From positions 97,045-161,044 of the forward strand of contig CALQLA020000002.1 in NCBI GenBank assembly GCA_943331295.2: a stretch of 64,000 bases of DNA, written 5' to 3'. Shown here in pieces: positions 35,757-44,309 of this stretch (position 1 is its first letter; each line of letters opens with the position of its first letter). The translations under genes and the position numbers were made by a program. The notes under the pieces were generated by a model that worked only from the letters and a program-made list of their open reading frames with translations, was not told the origin of the DNA and searched no databases. The stretch is from Bordetella parapertussis. GTDB lineage: Bacteria; Pseudomonadota; Gammaproteobacteria; Burkholderiales; Casimicrobiaceae.

Positions 35757-37021
35757 GGCGTCACCCGGTACTCAGCCTGCGGATCGACGATCCGGCCGGC
35801 CAGCGCCGAATGCGCGGCGGTGGCGACGGAGCCCAGATACAGGAACGCGTTCGGGTTGCCGAGGCGGCCCTTGAAATTGCGGTTGGCGGTGGTGAGCACG
35901 TTCTGCCCCGCGTCGGGAATCGCGAAGTTGCAGCCGCCCACGCAGCCCGAGCAGCCGGGCGTGCCAAGCACCGCGCCGGCCTCGACCAGGGTGGAAAGGA
36001 TGCCGCGCTCCATCGCGGTCAGCAGCGTGGCCCGCGACGGCGGCGTGACGACCAGCTTGACGCCGGTCGCGACTCGCTTGCCTTTCAGTATCCGCGCGGC
36101 CTCGGCAAGGTCGCCGATCCGCGCCGCGTTGCAGGTGCCGATCACGACCTGATGCACGGGCACGTCGCCGAGCGTGGACGCATCGACCACGTTGTCGACG
36201 TTGTGCGGTCGCGCGACCTTGGGCGCCAGCGCCGCGACATCGATTTCCACCACCCGCGAGTACTGCGCGCCCGGGTCGGCCGCCTGTGGCGCGTAGCGCC
36301 GCGCTAGCCTCGGCGCGAGCCACGCGTCGGTGGTGGCATCCGTGGCGACCAGTCCGGCCTTGGCGCCGACCTCGATCGCCATGTTGACCACGGTCAGCCG
36401 GTTGTCCATGTCCATCGCCGCGATCGTGTCGCCTTCGTATTCGATCGCCTGGTAGGTCGCGCCGTCGGCACCGAGCACGCGCGCGATCTCGAGCGCCAGG
36501 TCCTTCGCCCGCACGCCCGGTCGAAACGCGCCGCTGCAGCGCACCAGGATGGTCTCGGGAACGCGCAGCCAGATCCTGCCGGTGGCCATCACCGCGGCCA
36601 TGTCCGTGGAGCCGACACCCGTTGCGAACGCGCCCAGCGCACCCGACGTGCAGGTGTGCGAGTCGGAGCCGACCACCAGGTCGCCGGGGGCGATGTGCCC
36701 CTGCTCCGGCAGCACGACGTGGCTGATGCCGTCGCCGACGTCGTAGAGCCGCACGCCCTGCTCGCGCGCGAACGCGCGCAGCCGCGAATGCGAGCCGGCG
36801 ACGGCTTCGTTGGGGCTCGGGTAGTGGTCGAGCACCAGGACGTAGCGGTCCTTGTCCCAGACCCGGGTCGCGCCCATCTCCTGCAGCAGATCCATCGCCA
36901 GCGGCCGGTTGCCGTCGTGCGAATAGGCGAGGTCGACGTCGGCGAGCACGATGTCGCCGGCGCGCGCCGCCGTGCCGCTCTTCACCCCGAGGATCTTCTC
37001 GGCGATGGTCTGCGCCGTCAT
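35753..37021 (-). CDS. Large Fe-S subunit of an isopropylmalate isomerase-type hydro-lyase (DmdA-like)
   Basis: The 422-residue LeuC/homoaconitase-type subunit carries the cluster cysteines in IGTCNAARIGD and TPGCSGCVGGCNF, and the active-site blocks LVVGSDSHTCTSGALGAF and IEYEGDTIAAMDMDNR. At 422 residues it is the short archaeal-type LeuC, which forms a two-subunit enzyme with the adjacent LeuD-like protein. The downstream start overlaps its stop, and its own start overlaps the stop of the PrpB/dimethylmalate-lyase-like gene. A hydro-lyase feeding a malate-type product straight into a lyase parallels the DmdAB-Dml steps of anaerobic nicotinate degradation and the methylcitrate cycle. Confidence 0.87.
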   Translation of the reverse strand: MTAQTIAEKILGVKSGTAARAGDIVLADVDLAYSHDGNRPLAMDLLQEMGATRVWDKDRYVLVLDHYPSPNEAVAGSHSRLRAFAREQGVRLYDVGDGISHVVLPEQGHIAPGDLVVGSDSHTCTSGALGAFATGVGSTDMAAVMATGRIWLRVPETILVRCSGAFRPGVRAKDLALEIARVLGADGATYQAIEYEGDTIAAMDMDNRLTVVNMAIEVGAKAGLVATDATTDAWLAPRLARRYAPQAADPGAQYSRVVEIDVAALAPKVARPHNVDNVVDASTLGDVPVHQVVIGTCNAARIGDLAEAARILKGKRVATGVKLVVTPPSRATLLTAMERGILSTLVEAGAVLGTPGCSGCVGGCNFAIPDAGQNVLTTANRNFKGRLGNPNAFLYLGSVATAAHSALAGRIVDPQAEYRVTP

Positions 37022-37926
37022 GAATCAGACTCTCCGTACCGCGCAGACAGCTCTTCCTTGCTGAGGTAGCGCTGCTCGAGTTCCCGGAAGAACGGCATGT
37101 GGACGAGGTCGTAGAACTCCTGCCGCGGCATCACCTGGTCGGAGCCCGCGAGCGACTGCCGTTCGAGCAGCGTCGCATGCGCCTTCTTGAACGCCTGGCC
37201 GGCGACGAAGTAGCTGCCGCCCACGCTCACCCGCGCGACGCCCAGCGCCTGCAACTCGTCCCAGGTGAGCGGCGGCGTCTTGCCGCCCAGCGCGATGTTG
37301 ATGCTGACCGGCGCACGGATCTCGTCGACGATACGCCTGATCATTTCGCGCGTGGTGGGCGCCTCGACGAAGATCAGGTCGGCGCCCGCCTCGGCATACA
37401 GCCTGCCGCGGCGGATCGCCTCGTCGATCCCGTAGGTGGCGATGGCATCGGTGCGCGCGCAGACGACGAGGTCGGGATCGCGGCGCGCATCGACCGCGGC
37501 GCGGACCTTCTGCACCATCTCCTCCGCCGATATCACCGCCTTGCCGTCCATGTGGCCGCACTTCTTCGGATAGACCTGGTCCTCGATGTTGATGCCGGCC
37601 ACGCCGGCGTCCTCGAAGCCCTGCACCGTGCGGTAGACGTTGAGCGCGTTGCCGTAGCCGGTGTCGGCATCGGCCATCACGGGCACCTCGACGGCGGCGG
37701 CGATGTAGCGCGTCATCATCAGGTTCTCGGCGTAGGTGAGGAGCCCGAAGTCCGGCTTGCCGAGCAGCGCCGCGGCGACGCCGAACCCGGACACCTGCAC
37801 GGCCTGGAATCCCGCCTTCTCCGCCGACAGCGCGCTGATGCAGTCGTGCACGCGCGGCACCACCAGCAGTTTCGGGTCCTTGATCAATCGCTTGAGAAGC
37901 GTGGTCTTGCGCTCGCTGCGGTTCAC
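37018..37926 (-). CDS. Isocitrate lyase/PEP mutase superfamily lyase (PrpB or 2,3-dimethylmalate lyase type)
   Basis: A 302-residue TIM-barrel enzyme starting at GTG 37926 with a perfect GGGAGG six bases away. The Mg-binding VMADADTGYGN has Asp86 and Asp88, INIEDQ follows, and the catalytic loop PKKCGH has Cys123. VCARTDAIATYG and FVEAPTT complete the C3-C4 lyase pattern. Members cleave methylisocitrate to pyruvate and succinate, or 2,3-dimethylmalate to pyruvate and propionate. The short C-terminus and the LeuCD-like partners next door make a malate-derivative lyase more likely than methylisocitrate lyase. It follows the permease gene by thirteen bases. Confidence 0.85.
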   Translation of the reverse strand: MNRSERKTTLLKRLIKDPKLLVVPRVHDCISALSAEKAGFQAVQVSGFGVAAALLGKPDFGLLTYAENLMMTRYIAAAVEVPVMADADTGYGNALNVYRTVQGFEDAGVAGINIEDQVYPKKCGHMDGKAVISAEEMVQKVRAAVDARRDPDLVVCARTDAIATYGIDEAIRRGRLYAEAGADLIFVEAPTTREMIRRIVDEIRAPVSINIALGGKTPPLTWDELQALGVARVSVGGSYFVAGQAFKKAHATLLERQSLAGSDQVMPRQEFYDLVHMPFFRELEQRYLSKEELSARYGESDS

Positions 37927-37939
37927 GGCAATCCTCCCT

Positions 37940-38803
37940 TCACACCACGTCGGCCGCCGCGGTCTCGCGGCTGCGCTGCGCCCAGAAACACAGGCGCCGT
38001 TCCAGAAAGCGCATCGCGAAATGCATCGCGAGCCCCATTGCCGCGAGCACGACGAACAGCGAGTAGACGCTGGCAATGTCGAGGTTCGAGTTGTACTGCA
38101 GGATCAGCACGCCGAGCCCCGCCTGCGCGCCGACGAATTCGCCCACGATCGCGCCGAGGATGCTCAGGACCGCCGCCATGTTCAAGCCGGCGAAGATGAA
38201 CGGCAGCGAGCTCGGGAACGTGATCTTGGTGAACACCTGCCACGCGCTCGCTCCCAGCGACCGCGCGAGTTCCAGCCGGTCGACGTCCACGGAGCCCGAT
38301 CCGGCGATGCTGTTCACCAGCAGCGGGAAGAAGGTGATCACCGACGTGATCAGCACCTTCGGCTCCATGCCGAAGCCGAACCAGACGACGAACAGAGGCG
38401 CAATCGCCACCTTGGGCAGCGACTGCAGCGCGATGATGTAGGGGTAGAGCACGCGGGAGACGAGCCGCGAGTGCGCGACCGACATGCCGACGACGATGCC
38501 GGTCGCCGAGCCGATCAAGAAGCCGAGCAGCGCCTCGCCCGCGGTGACGCCGAGGTGATACCAGTAGCCGGCCGGGTCGCGCGGCGACGCCGAGAGCCCG
38601 CTGACGAGCGATGCCCAGACCTTGGCCGGCGGCGGCAGCACGAACTCGGGGATCGCGAAGTACTTCGTCGCGAGGTACCACGAGCCGATCAGCGCGACGA
38701 ACAGCAGCGGCGCAAGGATCAATTCCGGCCGCGAGGCCAGCAGGCCCGGCGCGGCGCCGGGATCGGCCGGCGGCGAAGCCGCGGCGTTGCCGTCGTCGTT
38801 CAT
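37940..38803 (-). CDS. ABC importer permease (SsuC/TauC family)
   Basis: The 287-residue membrane protein has about six hydrophobic helices, beginning at ELILAPLLFVALIGSWYL. It has the BPD-type ATPase-docking loop DRLELARSLGASAWQVFTKI, which contains the usual Glu-Ala-Ala-like helix followed by Gly. FGFGMEPKVLITSVITFFPL is typical of nitrate/sulfonate/pyrimidine-type importers. Its ATG overlaps the ATPase stop (TGATG-type junction). Together with the ATPase and the binding protein at 32757-33845 it forms a complete importer. As usual in this family, it probably works as a homodimer. Confidence 0.9.
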   Translation of the reverse strand: MNDDGNAAASPPADPGAAPGLLASRPELILAPLLFVALIGSWYLATKYFAIPEFVLPPPAKVWASLVSGLSASPRDPAGYWYHLGVTAGEALLGFLIGSATGIVVGMSVAHSRLVSRVLYPYIIALQSLPKVAIAPLFVVWFGFGMEPKVLITSVITFFPLLVNSIAGSGSVDVDRLELARSLGASAWQVFTKITFPSSLPFIFAGLNMAAVLSILGAIVGEFVGAQAGLGVLILQYNSNLDIASVYSLFVVLAAMGLAMHFAMRFLERRLCFWAQRSRETAAADVV

Positions 38804-39651
38804 CAGGAAAGGTCCCTTTTCACGTTCAGCAGGTCGCGAATCCGGGTGGCATGGACGCCGAAGCGATCGCTGTTGATCACGGCAAGCCCGCGCGGCCGCG
38901 GCAGGTCGATGTCGATGATGGCCGCGAGCGTGCCCGGCCGGGGGGTCATCACCAGCACGCGGTCGGAGAGGAACACCGCTTCGGAGATCGAGTGCGTCAC
39001 GAACACGATCGTCTTGCCGCTCGCCTCCCAGATGCGCAGCGTCTCCTCGTTCATCTGCTCGCGGGTCATCGCGTCGAGCGCGCCGAAGGGCTCGTCCATC
39101 AGCAGCAGCTTCGGGTCGTGGACGAGCGCGCGGACGATCGACGCCCGCTGCTGCATGCCGCCGGACAGCTCGAACGGATAGCGGTACTCGAAGCCCGCGA
39201 GGCCGACCAACTGCAGCAGCGACATTGCGCGATCGAGGAAACGCCGCCGCGGCAGCCGGCTGATCTCGATCGGCAGCAGCACGTTGTCGAGCACCGTGCG
39301 CCACGGCAGCAGCACCGGCGCCTGGAACACCATCCCGGTGTCGCGGTCGGGTCGTGCCACCTGGCGCTCGCCGATCCGCACTGTGCCGGCCGTGCGCGGG
39401 ATGAGCCCGGCGAGGATCTTCAGCAGTGTCGACTTGCCGCAACCGGAGGGCCCCACGATGGAGACGAACTCGCCGTTCGCGACGTCGAAGCTCACGTCGG
39501 CCAGCGCCCGGACGCCGCCGTTGCGTCCCGGATAGCGCTTGTCGAGTTGGCGGACGCCGATCAGCGCGGACCGCGGATCCGCGGCGCGCACGACGCCGGC
39601 CTGGCCGGGGTCGGTCATCGTGGAGAGCGCTGCGGCAGGAATCGAAGGCAT
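38803..39651 (-). CDS. ABC importer ATPase (SsuB/TauB family)
   Basis: This 282-residue ATPase has Walker A GPSGCGKST, Q-loop VFQAPVLLPWRTV, signature LSGGMQQRASI, Walker B LLLMDEPFGALDA and switch His in VFVTHSISEAVFL. It is the first gene of the ten-gene minus-strand operon. ATG 39651 was taken; an in-frame ATG at 39618 is possible, and neither has a strong ribosome site. The upstream region shared with the divergent gntR gene carries an 18-bp tandem repeat and the TGTTATAACA palindrome, so the importer and downstream enzymes are probably repressed by that regulator until substrate appears. Confidence 0.92.
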   Translation of the reverse strand: MPSIPAAALSTMTDPGQAGVVRAADPRSALIGVRQLDKRYPGRNGGVRALADVSFDVANGEFVSIVGPSGCGKSTLLKILAGLIPRTAGTVRIGERQVARPDRDTGMVFQAPVLLPWRTVLDNVLLPIEISRLPRRRFLDRAMSLLQLVGLAGFEYRYPFELSGGMQQRASIVRALVHDPKLLLMDEPFGALDAMTREQMNEETLRIWEASGKTIVFVTHSISEAVFLSDRVLVMTPRPGTLAAIIDIDLPRPRGLAVINSDRFGVHATRIRDLLNVKRDLS

Positions 39652-39677
39652 GCGTGCATTTCGCACCAGGTGCGACT

Positions 39678-39713
39678 GCGAGGTTGCGCCCCGCGGCGAG
39701 GTTGCGCCCCGCG
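39678..39713. repeat. Perfect tandem duplication of 18 bp in a regulatory region
   Basis: GCGAGGTTGCGCCCCGCG occurs twice head to tail (39678-39695 and 39696-39713) with no mismatch. It lies in the 115-base region between the divergent importer ATPase and gntR genes, on the operon side of the GntR-type palindrome. It falls where the leader or core promoter of the minus-strand operon would be expected. Confidence 0.8.
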
Positions 39714-39735
39714 GTTGTCGCGGACGGCCGAAAGA

Positions 39736-39745
39736 TGTTATAACA
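39736..39745. promoter_or_regulatory. GntR-type operator TGTTATAACA, copy 1
   Basis: A perfect 10-bp palindrome inside the longer string ATGTTATAACAAC. It is 21 bases before the gntR start and about 85 bases before the importer ATPase start. The same 13 bases recur at the second divergent promoter region (44279-44291), which strongly suggests one regulator controls both. Confidence 0.65.
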
Positions 39746-39766
39746 ACTTCCGACACGCGACAAGCC

Positions 39767-40570
39767 ATGAACCGGACGCCGCACAGCCAGCACCCGACCG
39801 CCGCACGCCGCGCGCGGGCGGCGCCCGACCGCGCCGCGCCGCTCCACCTGCAGGTGTACACGCGGCTGCGCGATGCGATCTTCCGCGGCGACTATCCCGA
39901 ATCGTCCCGCCTGCCCGGCGAAATCGCGCTGGGCGAGGAATTCGGCGTCTCGCGCATCACCGTGCGCCGCGCGCTCGACGAACTGGCGGCGCGCGGGCTG
40001 GTGCAGCGAGTGCAGGGCCAGGGCACGACGGTGTGCCGGCGACCGGCGTTCTCGCCGGTCGTCGCCGACGTCAACGGCCTCCTCGAGAGCAATGTCGCGA
40101 TCGGGCTCGAGACGACGAGCAGGCTGGTCGAGTTCGCGTACGTCCCCGCGCCACCCGACATAGCCAAGGCGCTCGCGCTGAAACGCGCCGCCGGCGTGCA
40201 GATGGCGGTGCGCATCCGCTTCCGCGACGGGATGCCCTTCGCTCACGTCACCAGCTGGATACCCGAACGCATCGGCCGTCGCTTCGACGAGGCCGCGCTC
40301 GTGCAGACGCCGGTGCTCGCGCTGCTGGAGCAGCACCGGGTCGTGATCGGCAACATCGAGCAGACGATCTCGGCCGAAGCCGCGACGCGGGAGGTGGCGC
40401 GCGCGCTGGCGCTCGATCCCGGAGCCCCGCTGCTCAAGGTGGAGCGCGTGGTGTTCTCGACCGAAGGCGTTGCCGTCGAGAAGAGCCGCGCGCTTTACCC
40501 GGCCCAGCGGCACCAGTACCGGATCACGCTGCGGCGAGGCGCGGGACGCGCCGCGAACGCGCAGCCGTAG
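39767..40570 (+). CDS. GntR-family (HutC subfamily) transcriptional regulator
   Basis: A 267-residue regulator. The N-terminal winged helix-turn-helix has LHLQVYTRLRDAIFRGDYPE, then LGEEFGVSRITVRRALDELA and the wing QRVQGQGTTV. The remaining 170 residues form a UTRA ligand-binding domain, including GVQMAVRIRFRDGMPFAHVTSW and RALALDPGAPLLKVERV. HutC-type UTRA regulators usually bind a pathway substrate or intermediate and release DNA. It is divergent from the ten-gene operon and converges on the nitroreductase gene. The TGTTATAACA palindrome before its start implies autoregulation and control of both flanking operons. Confidence 0.88.
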   Translation: MNRTPHSQHPTAARRARAAPDRAAPLHLQVYTRLRDAIFRGDYPESSRLPGEIALGEEFGVSRITVRRALDELAARGLVQRVQGQGTTVCRRPAFSPVVADVNGLLESNVAIGLETTSRLVEFAYVPAPPDIAKALALKRAAGVQMAVRIRFRDGMPFAHVTSWIPERIGRRFDEAALVQTPVLALLEQHRVVIGNIEQTISAEAATREVARALALDPGAPLLKVERVVFSTEGVAVEKSRALYPAQRHQYRITLRRGAGRAANAQP

Positions 40571-40575
40571 CGCCC

Positions 40576-40592
40576 TCCGCCGCGCCGGCGGA
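40576..40592. terminator. Candidate bidirectional terminator hairpin
   Basis: TCCGCCG (40576-40582) and CGGCGGA (40586-40592) pair perfectly around a three-base loop. The 25-base gap lies between the converging stops of the gntR and nitroreductase genes. There is no T-run, so the call rests on placement and stem. Confidence 0.4.
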
Positions 40593-40595
40593 TTC

Positions 40596-41396
40596 CTAGT
40601 CGAGCACGTAGCCCCAGTCGCGCAGGAATTCGCCCATCGCCTTGCGGCTGACGTTCCCCCGCTGCAGCCGCCGGCCGGTGTGCTCGGCCCAGCCGTAGGG
40701 CCCGGTATCCTGCCCGGCATCGGGCGTGAGGCCCTCGACCTTGACCCGTCGCCCATCGTAGATGCCCGATGCCGCCATCACAGCGTCGTAGCGGGCAACG
40801 CCTTCCTCGCAGCGCCCGGTCGAATAGCGGTCCGTGTGCACCACCACGTCCGGCGGCAGGCGAGGCTTGACGTTGTTGATCCGCGCGGCGTAGCCGACCG
40901 CGAGGCCGATGGTGCCGAAAACGCCCGGCGGGAGGCCCAGCAACTGCGCCACCTCGCGCGCCTTGTTGCGCACGCCGCCCACCATGCAGCAACCAAGCCC
41001 CAGGCTCTCCGCCGCGAGCGTCGCGTTCTGGCAGGCGAGCGCGCTGTCGATCGCCGCCGCCAGAAGGAAGTCGATGCGGCTGTAGTTCATCCCGTACCCC
41101 TGGCGCTCGGCGAGCCACCGCAGCCGGTAGGTGTCGGCGCAGAACACCAGGAAGAGCGGGGCCTCCTCGACGAACGCCTGGTCGCGGCAGTACGAACGCA
41201 TGGCCCGGCGCTTCTCCGGATCCGCGACGACGACCACGCTCCACATCTGCATGTTCGACGACGTGGACGCATGCTGCGCGGCCGCGATCATCGTTGCCAG
41301 TGCCTGCTCGGGCAGCGGGCGGGTCCGGTCGAAGAATCGCACCGACCGGTGCGACGCCATCTGGTCGGTGACGGGCGTGTGCAGCGTCTGTGTCAT
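40596..41396 (-). CDS. Nitroreductase family protein
   Basis: The 266-residue flavoprotein starts at ATG 41396. ASHRSVRFFDRTRPL is the FMN-binding entry, HASTSSNMQMWSVVVV the second FMN contact, and AAESLGLGCCMVGGVRN the late family motif. The C-terminal extension after residue 200, containing QDTGPYGWAEHTGRRLQ, resembles NfsA/FRP-like members (about 240-270 residues). It is the last gene of the minus-strand run with two MmgE/PrpD genes. Within the regulon a role in reducing an unsaturated or N-containing ring is conceivable, but flavin reduction or detoxification is equally possible. Confidence 0.83.
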   Translation of the reverse strand: MTQTLHTPVTDQMASHRSVRFFDRTRPLPEQALATMIAAAQHASTSSNMQMWSVVVVADPEKRRAMRSYCRDQAFVEEAPLFLVFCADTYRLRWLAERQGYGMNYSRIDFLLAAAIDSALACQNATLAAESLGLGCCMVGGVRNKAREVAQLLGLPPGVFGTIGLAVGYAARINNVKPRLPPDVVVHTDRYSTGRCEEGVARYDAVMAASGIYDGRRVKVEGLTPDAGQDTGPYGWAEHTGRRLQRGNVSRKAMGEFLRDWGYVLD

Positions 41397-41422
41397 CGCG
41401 AGCCGATCCCGGTAATCCGCGT

Positions 41423-42781
41423 TCAGCCGGCCGCGAGTCGAACGAGCACGTCGCGCCAGCGCTGCCGTTCGTCGAACCCGTCGCCCTGCGTGACGAGCGC
41501 GGCCAAGCCCGGCAACACGGGCGCCGACAGCAAGCGGATCTTCGCCAGCAGCACGTCGTCGGCAAGCGGCCGGTCGGGCCCGCCGCGCGCACTCCTGCAC
41601 TCTGCGGTCAGCCTCTCGCCATCGTCCATCGTGAGCACGATCCGGGAGGGACGATCGAATGGCGGGACCAGCTCGCCCTCATGGGCGTGAAGCCTGACCA
41701 GGCGGCGCAGGCGGACGACGGATGCATCGGCCAACGCGCGCTGCGAAAAGGCCTCGGCCGGCGCCGATCCGTACGCGAGCGGCGCCGCGATCATGTGCGG
41801 CATCGAGAACTTGGCGCCGAGGCTGGTGGTCGGCTCGGCATTGGCGAGGCTCAACGCGAGCGGATGGGTCCAGGCGTCGATGCCGACGATGCGTTGCGGA
41901 TCGACGCTGCGGCGCGCCAGGAGATCGAGCAGCGCCTCCACCGCCGAGTGGCCGTGCTGGCAGCACGCATAGAGCTTGTGGAAGCCGCTTTCGATCGACC
42001 ATCGATCGCCCAGCCCCGCGGTGAGCGCGCGTGGATCTTCAACCGCATGCAGGATGTCACGATAAACCGCGGCGGGACTCGAGGCGGAGCCCGTGATGCC
42101 GCAGGCCGACCAGTCGGCGCACTGCATGCCGGCCACCGCGCCCGCGGCGGCCCACACGTTGCGCGCGAGCACGCCTTCGATCAAGTGCGGGCGCGGGCCG
42201 ACCGACGCCACCGTCGCCGCCGCCGTGATCGCGCCCTCGAGCGTGGCCGCATCGTAGTTGCGCGCGATCGCCGTCGCTGCCGCAGCCCCGATGGCCGACC
42301 ACAGCGCGTGCGCGTGGATCGTCGGCGACGCGAACCGGAACGTGCAGGCGACGCGGGTCACGCATTCGTACGCGAGCGCCACGGCGCGCAGCGCGTCGGC
42401 AAGACGCAGCGGTGCTGCCTCCGCCTCGGCGAGCGTCGCCGGGACGACGTAGAGACCCGCATGGCAGGTCACCGTGCGGAAGCCCTCGTCGAGTTCGCAC
42501 CAGCTGGCGGCCAGCGCATTGGCCGACGCCGCCTGCCAGCGGTCGGTGCCGGGCAGTCCCGGTCCGATGATCGACGCCTCGACCCTGGTTGCGCGGCCCG
42601 CGACCAGCCTGCGATAGGCCTCGACCTCGGGCTCCGGCGCCGCGGCGACCATCGCCGCGAGATCGTCCGCGAGCACCCAGCGCGCGCGCTGCCGCACGCG
42701 CTCCGGAATGTCCTGCCAGCGCTGCGCGACGATCCACTCGCACAAGGCGGCAAGCTGCGGCCCGACCGCGGAATCCGTCAT
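41423..42781 (-). CDS. MmgE/PrpD family protein
   Basis: A 452-residue member of the 2-methylcitrate dehydratase/cis-aconitate decarboxylase-like fold. Typical blocks are RARWVLADDLAAMVAA near the N-terminus, ANALAASWCELDEGF (the position of the conserved Asp region), PHLIEGVLARNVWAA and YACCQHGHSAVEALLDL. Compared with PrpD it is about 30 residues shorter. It shares an ATGA overlap with the next MmgE/PrpD gene upstream, suggesting paired expression. Family members dehydrate, isomerise or decarboxylate tricarboxylic and related acids. The actual substrate here is unknown. Confidence 0.83.
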   Translation of the reverse strand: MTDSAVGPQLAALCEWIVAQRWQDIPERVRQRARWVLADDLAAMVAAAPEPEVEAYRRLVAGRATRVEASIIGPGLPGTDRWQAASANALAASWCELDEGFRTVTCHAGLYVVPATLAEAEAAPLRLADALRAVALAYECVTRVACTFRFASPTIHAHALWSAIGAAAATAIARNYDAATLEGAITAAATVASVGPRPHLIEGVLARNVWAAAGAVAGMQCADWSACGITGSASSPAAVYRDILHAVEDPRALTAGLGDRWSIESGFHKLYACCQHGHSAVEALLDLLARRSVDPQRIVGIDAWTHPLALSLANAEPTTSLGAKFSMPHMIAAPLAYGSAPAEAFSQRALADASVVRLRRLVRLHAHEGELVPPFDRPSRIVLTMDDGERLTAECRSARGGPDRPLADDVLLAKIRLLSAPVLPGLAALVTQGDGFDERQRWRDVLVRLAAG

Positions 42782-44232
42782 GCGTCGTGGCCGGTGCCGC
42801 TCATCGCGTCGATCAGCGTGCGCAGGCGAGGCGCGCGTTCGATGGCCCAGACGCCCTGGATGACGGCATCCGCCGCGACGGCGGACATCCGTCCCCCGAC
42901 CATCATCCGGAACTTGCGGAAGAGATCTTCGTCGGCCAGAGGCTTCTCCGGCGCGCCGCCCGGTTGCGCGACGTAGAGCGAATGCGCGACGCCGTCGATC
43001 ATCGTGATCGACACCCGCGCCGGCCCCTGCTTCGGGTAGGACGCGCAGCACTCGGGGTCGGCACGCACGAAGATCTTCCGCGCGTCTGCCGCGAGCCGCG
43101 GGTCTTCGCGCATCGCGTCGCCGAACGTCGCGAGCTCGACGGCGCCGGTGCGCAGCGCGGCGGCCATCACGTAGGGGAAGCTCAGCTGCGCGACGGTGAA
43201 CGAATCCCACCCCAGCGCCGCGTGCGGCATCGCGGCGTCGTAGGTGCCGACGTCGACCCTGGCGACGCGGTCCGGATCGATGCCGTGCGTCGCGCGCATC
43301 TCCAGCATCGCATCGATGGCGGGATGAATGTGCCGGCAGCAGGGATAGGGCTTGATGTAGGAGCGCGTGATCGCAAGCGCGCCCGCCCGGTGATCGAACG
43401 CGGTGCCGGTCCAGGGACCGAGCCCGCCGAAGGCCTGGAAGATTCCGGCCTGCGTTTCCGCAACGCCGGTCGGCCCTTCGACGACGCCGCGTTGCGCCAG
43501 CAGCGCGGCGAGCACGCCTTCGCGCGCCGCGTGCCCCGGATGCAGCTTCTTCACGTTGCCGCCGCCGGTGAGGTACGAGAAGATGCCCGCGCTCGAGCTT
43601 GCCGCAATGCCCATCGCACGCTCCAGCGTCAGCGGGTCGAGCTGCAACAGCCGGCCGACCGCAGCGGCGGCACCGACGAGGCCGACCACGCCGGTCGTCT
43701 GGAAGCCGCGCCGGCTTGCGTGCGGGTGCAGCACTTCGGCCAGCGAGACCGCCACTTCGTAACCGGCGACGATCGCCGCCAGCGCGGAAGCGCCATCGGT
43801 GTCGAGGTGGTAGCCCGCGGTCAGAACGGCCGGCACGATCACGGTGCCCGGGTGCATCGAGCCCTCGCGATTGCCGTCGTCCAACTCCAGCGCGTGGCCG
43901 CTAATGGCGGTGACGTAGGCCGCAGCGAGCAGGTCCACGCGACGGCGCGAGCCGACGATCGGAACCTTGCCCCCGCCGCCGAGTTCCACCATCAACGCCG
44001 TGGCGGCAGCGACCATGGGCTGGTCGAGGCCACTGATGCAGGCGCCGATCGAATCGAGCAGATGCCGCTTCGCCGCGGTCCGCTCCGCGTCCGACAGCGA
44101 CGCGACGTCGAGCATGCTCGCAAACTGCGCGAGCGCAGCGGTGGGCCTGGCGCAGGCCACGAGGTGACGCCTCGCCTCGCGGGCCGCCGGTGCCGCGGCG
44201 GCGACGCTGGTGCTGTCGGGTTGTTGTTCCAC
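42778..44232 (-). CDS. MmgE/PrpD family protein
   Basis: From GTG 44232 the product is 484 residues. This start is fixed by an excellent AAGGAGG just before it; an earlier in-frame ATG lies inside the operator palindrome. Typical PrpD segments are present: KRHLLDSIGACISG, ISGHALELDDGNREGSMHPG, NVKKLHPGHAAREGVLAALL and KPYPCCRHIHPAIDAML. The His/Asp-rich ELDDGN and the KPYPCC loop are normal active-site elements, so it should be catalytic. It is the first gene of the minus-strand transcript and divergent from a third MmgE/PrpD gene, with copy 2 of the GntR-type operator between them. Confidence 0.88.
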   Translation of the reverse strand: MEQQPDSTSVAAAAPAAREARRHLVACARPTAALAQFASMLDVASLSDAERTAAKRHLLDSIGACISGLDQPMVAAATALMVELGGGGKVPIVGSRRRVDLLAAAYVTAISGHALELDDGNREGSMHPGTVIVPAVLTAGYHLDTDGASALAAIVAGYEVAVSLAEVLHPHASRRGFQTTGVVGLVGAAAAVGRLLQLDPLTLERAMGIAASSSAGIFSYLTGGGNVKKLHPGHAAREGVLAALLAQRGVVEGPTGVAETQAGIFQAFGGLGPWTGTAFDHRAGALAITRSYIKPYPCCRHIHPAIDAMLEMRATHGIDPDRVARVDVGTYDAAMPHAALGWDSFTVAQLSFPYVMAAALRTGAVELATFGDAMREDPRLAADARKIFVRADPECCASYPKQGPARVSITMIDGVAHSLYVAQPGGAPEKPLADEDLFRKFRMMVGGRMSAVAADAVIQGVWAIERAPRLRTLIDAMSGTGHDA

Positions 44233-44279
44233 ACTCCTCCTTCGGCGGCTCCGAGTGACTGTACTGGATCTTTCGAACA

Positions 44280-44289
44280 TGTTATAACA
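44280..44289. promoter_or_regulatory. GntR-type operator TGTTATAACA, copy 2
   Basis: The palindrome is embedded in ATGTTATAACAAC (44279-44291), identical over 13 bases to copy 1 near gntR. It lies 48 bases upstream of one MmgE/PrpD start and 20 bases before the divergent one, a position suited to repress both. Confidence 0.65.
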
Positions 44290-44309
44290 ACCTCACTCGC
44301 GCCACAACG

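Noticed and set aside
35256..37021. Leucine biosynthesis (leuCD) assignment
   Set aside because: No leuA or leuB is present and the genes sit inside a catabolic operon coupled to a lyase.
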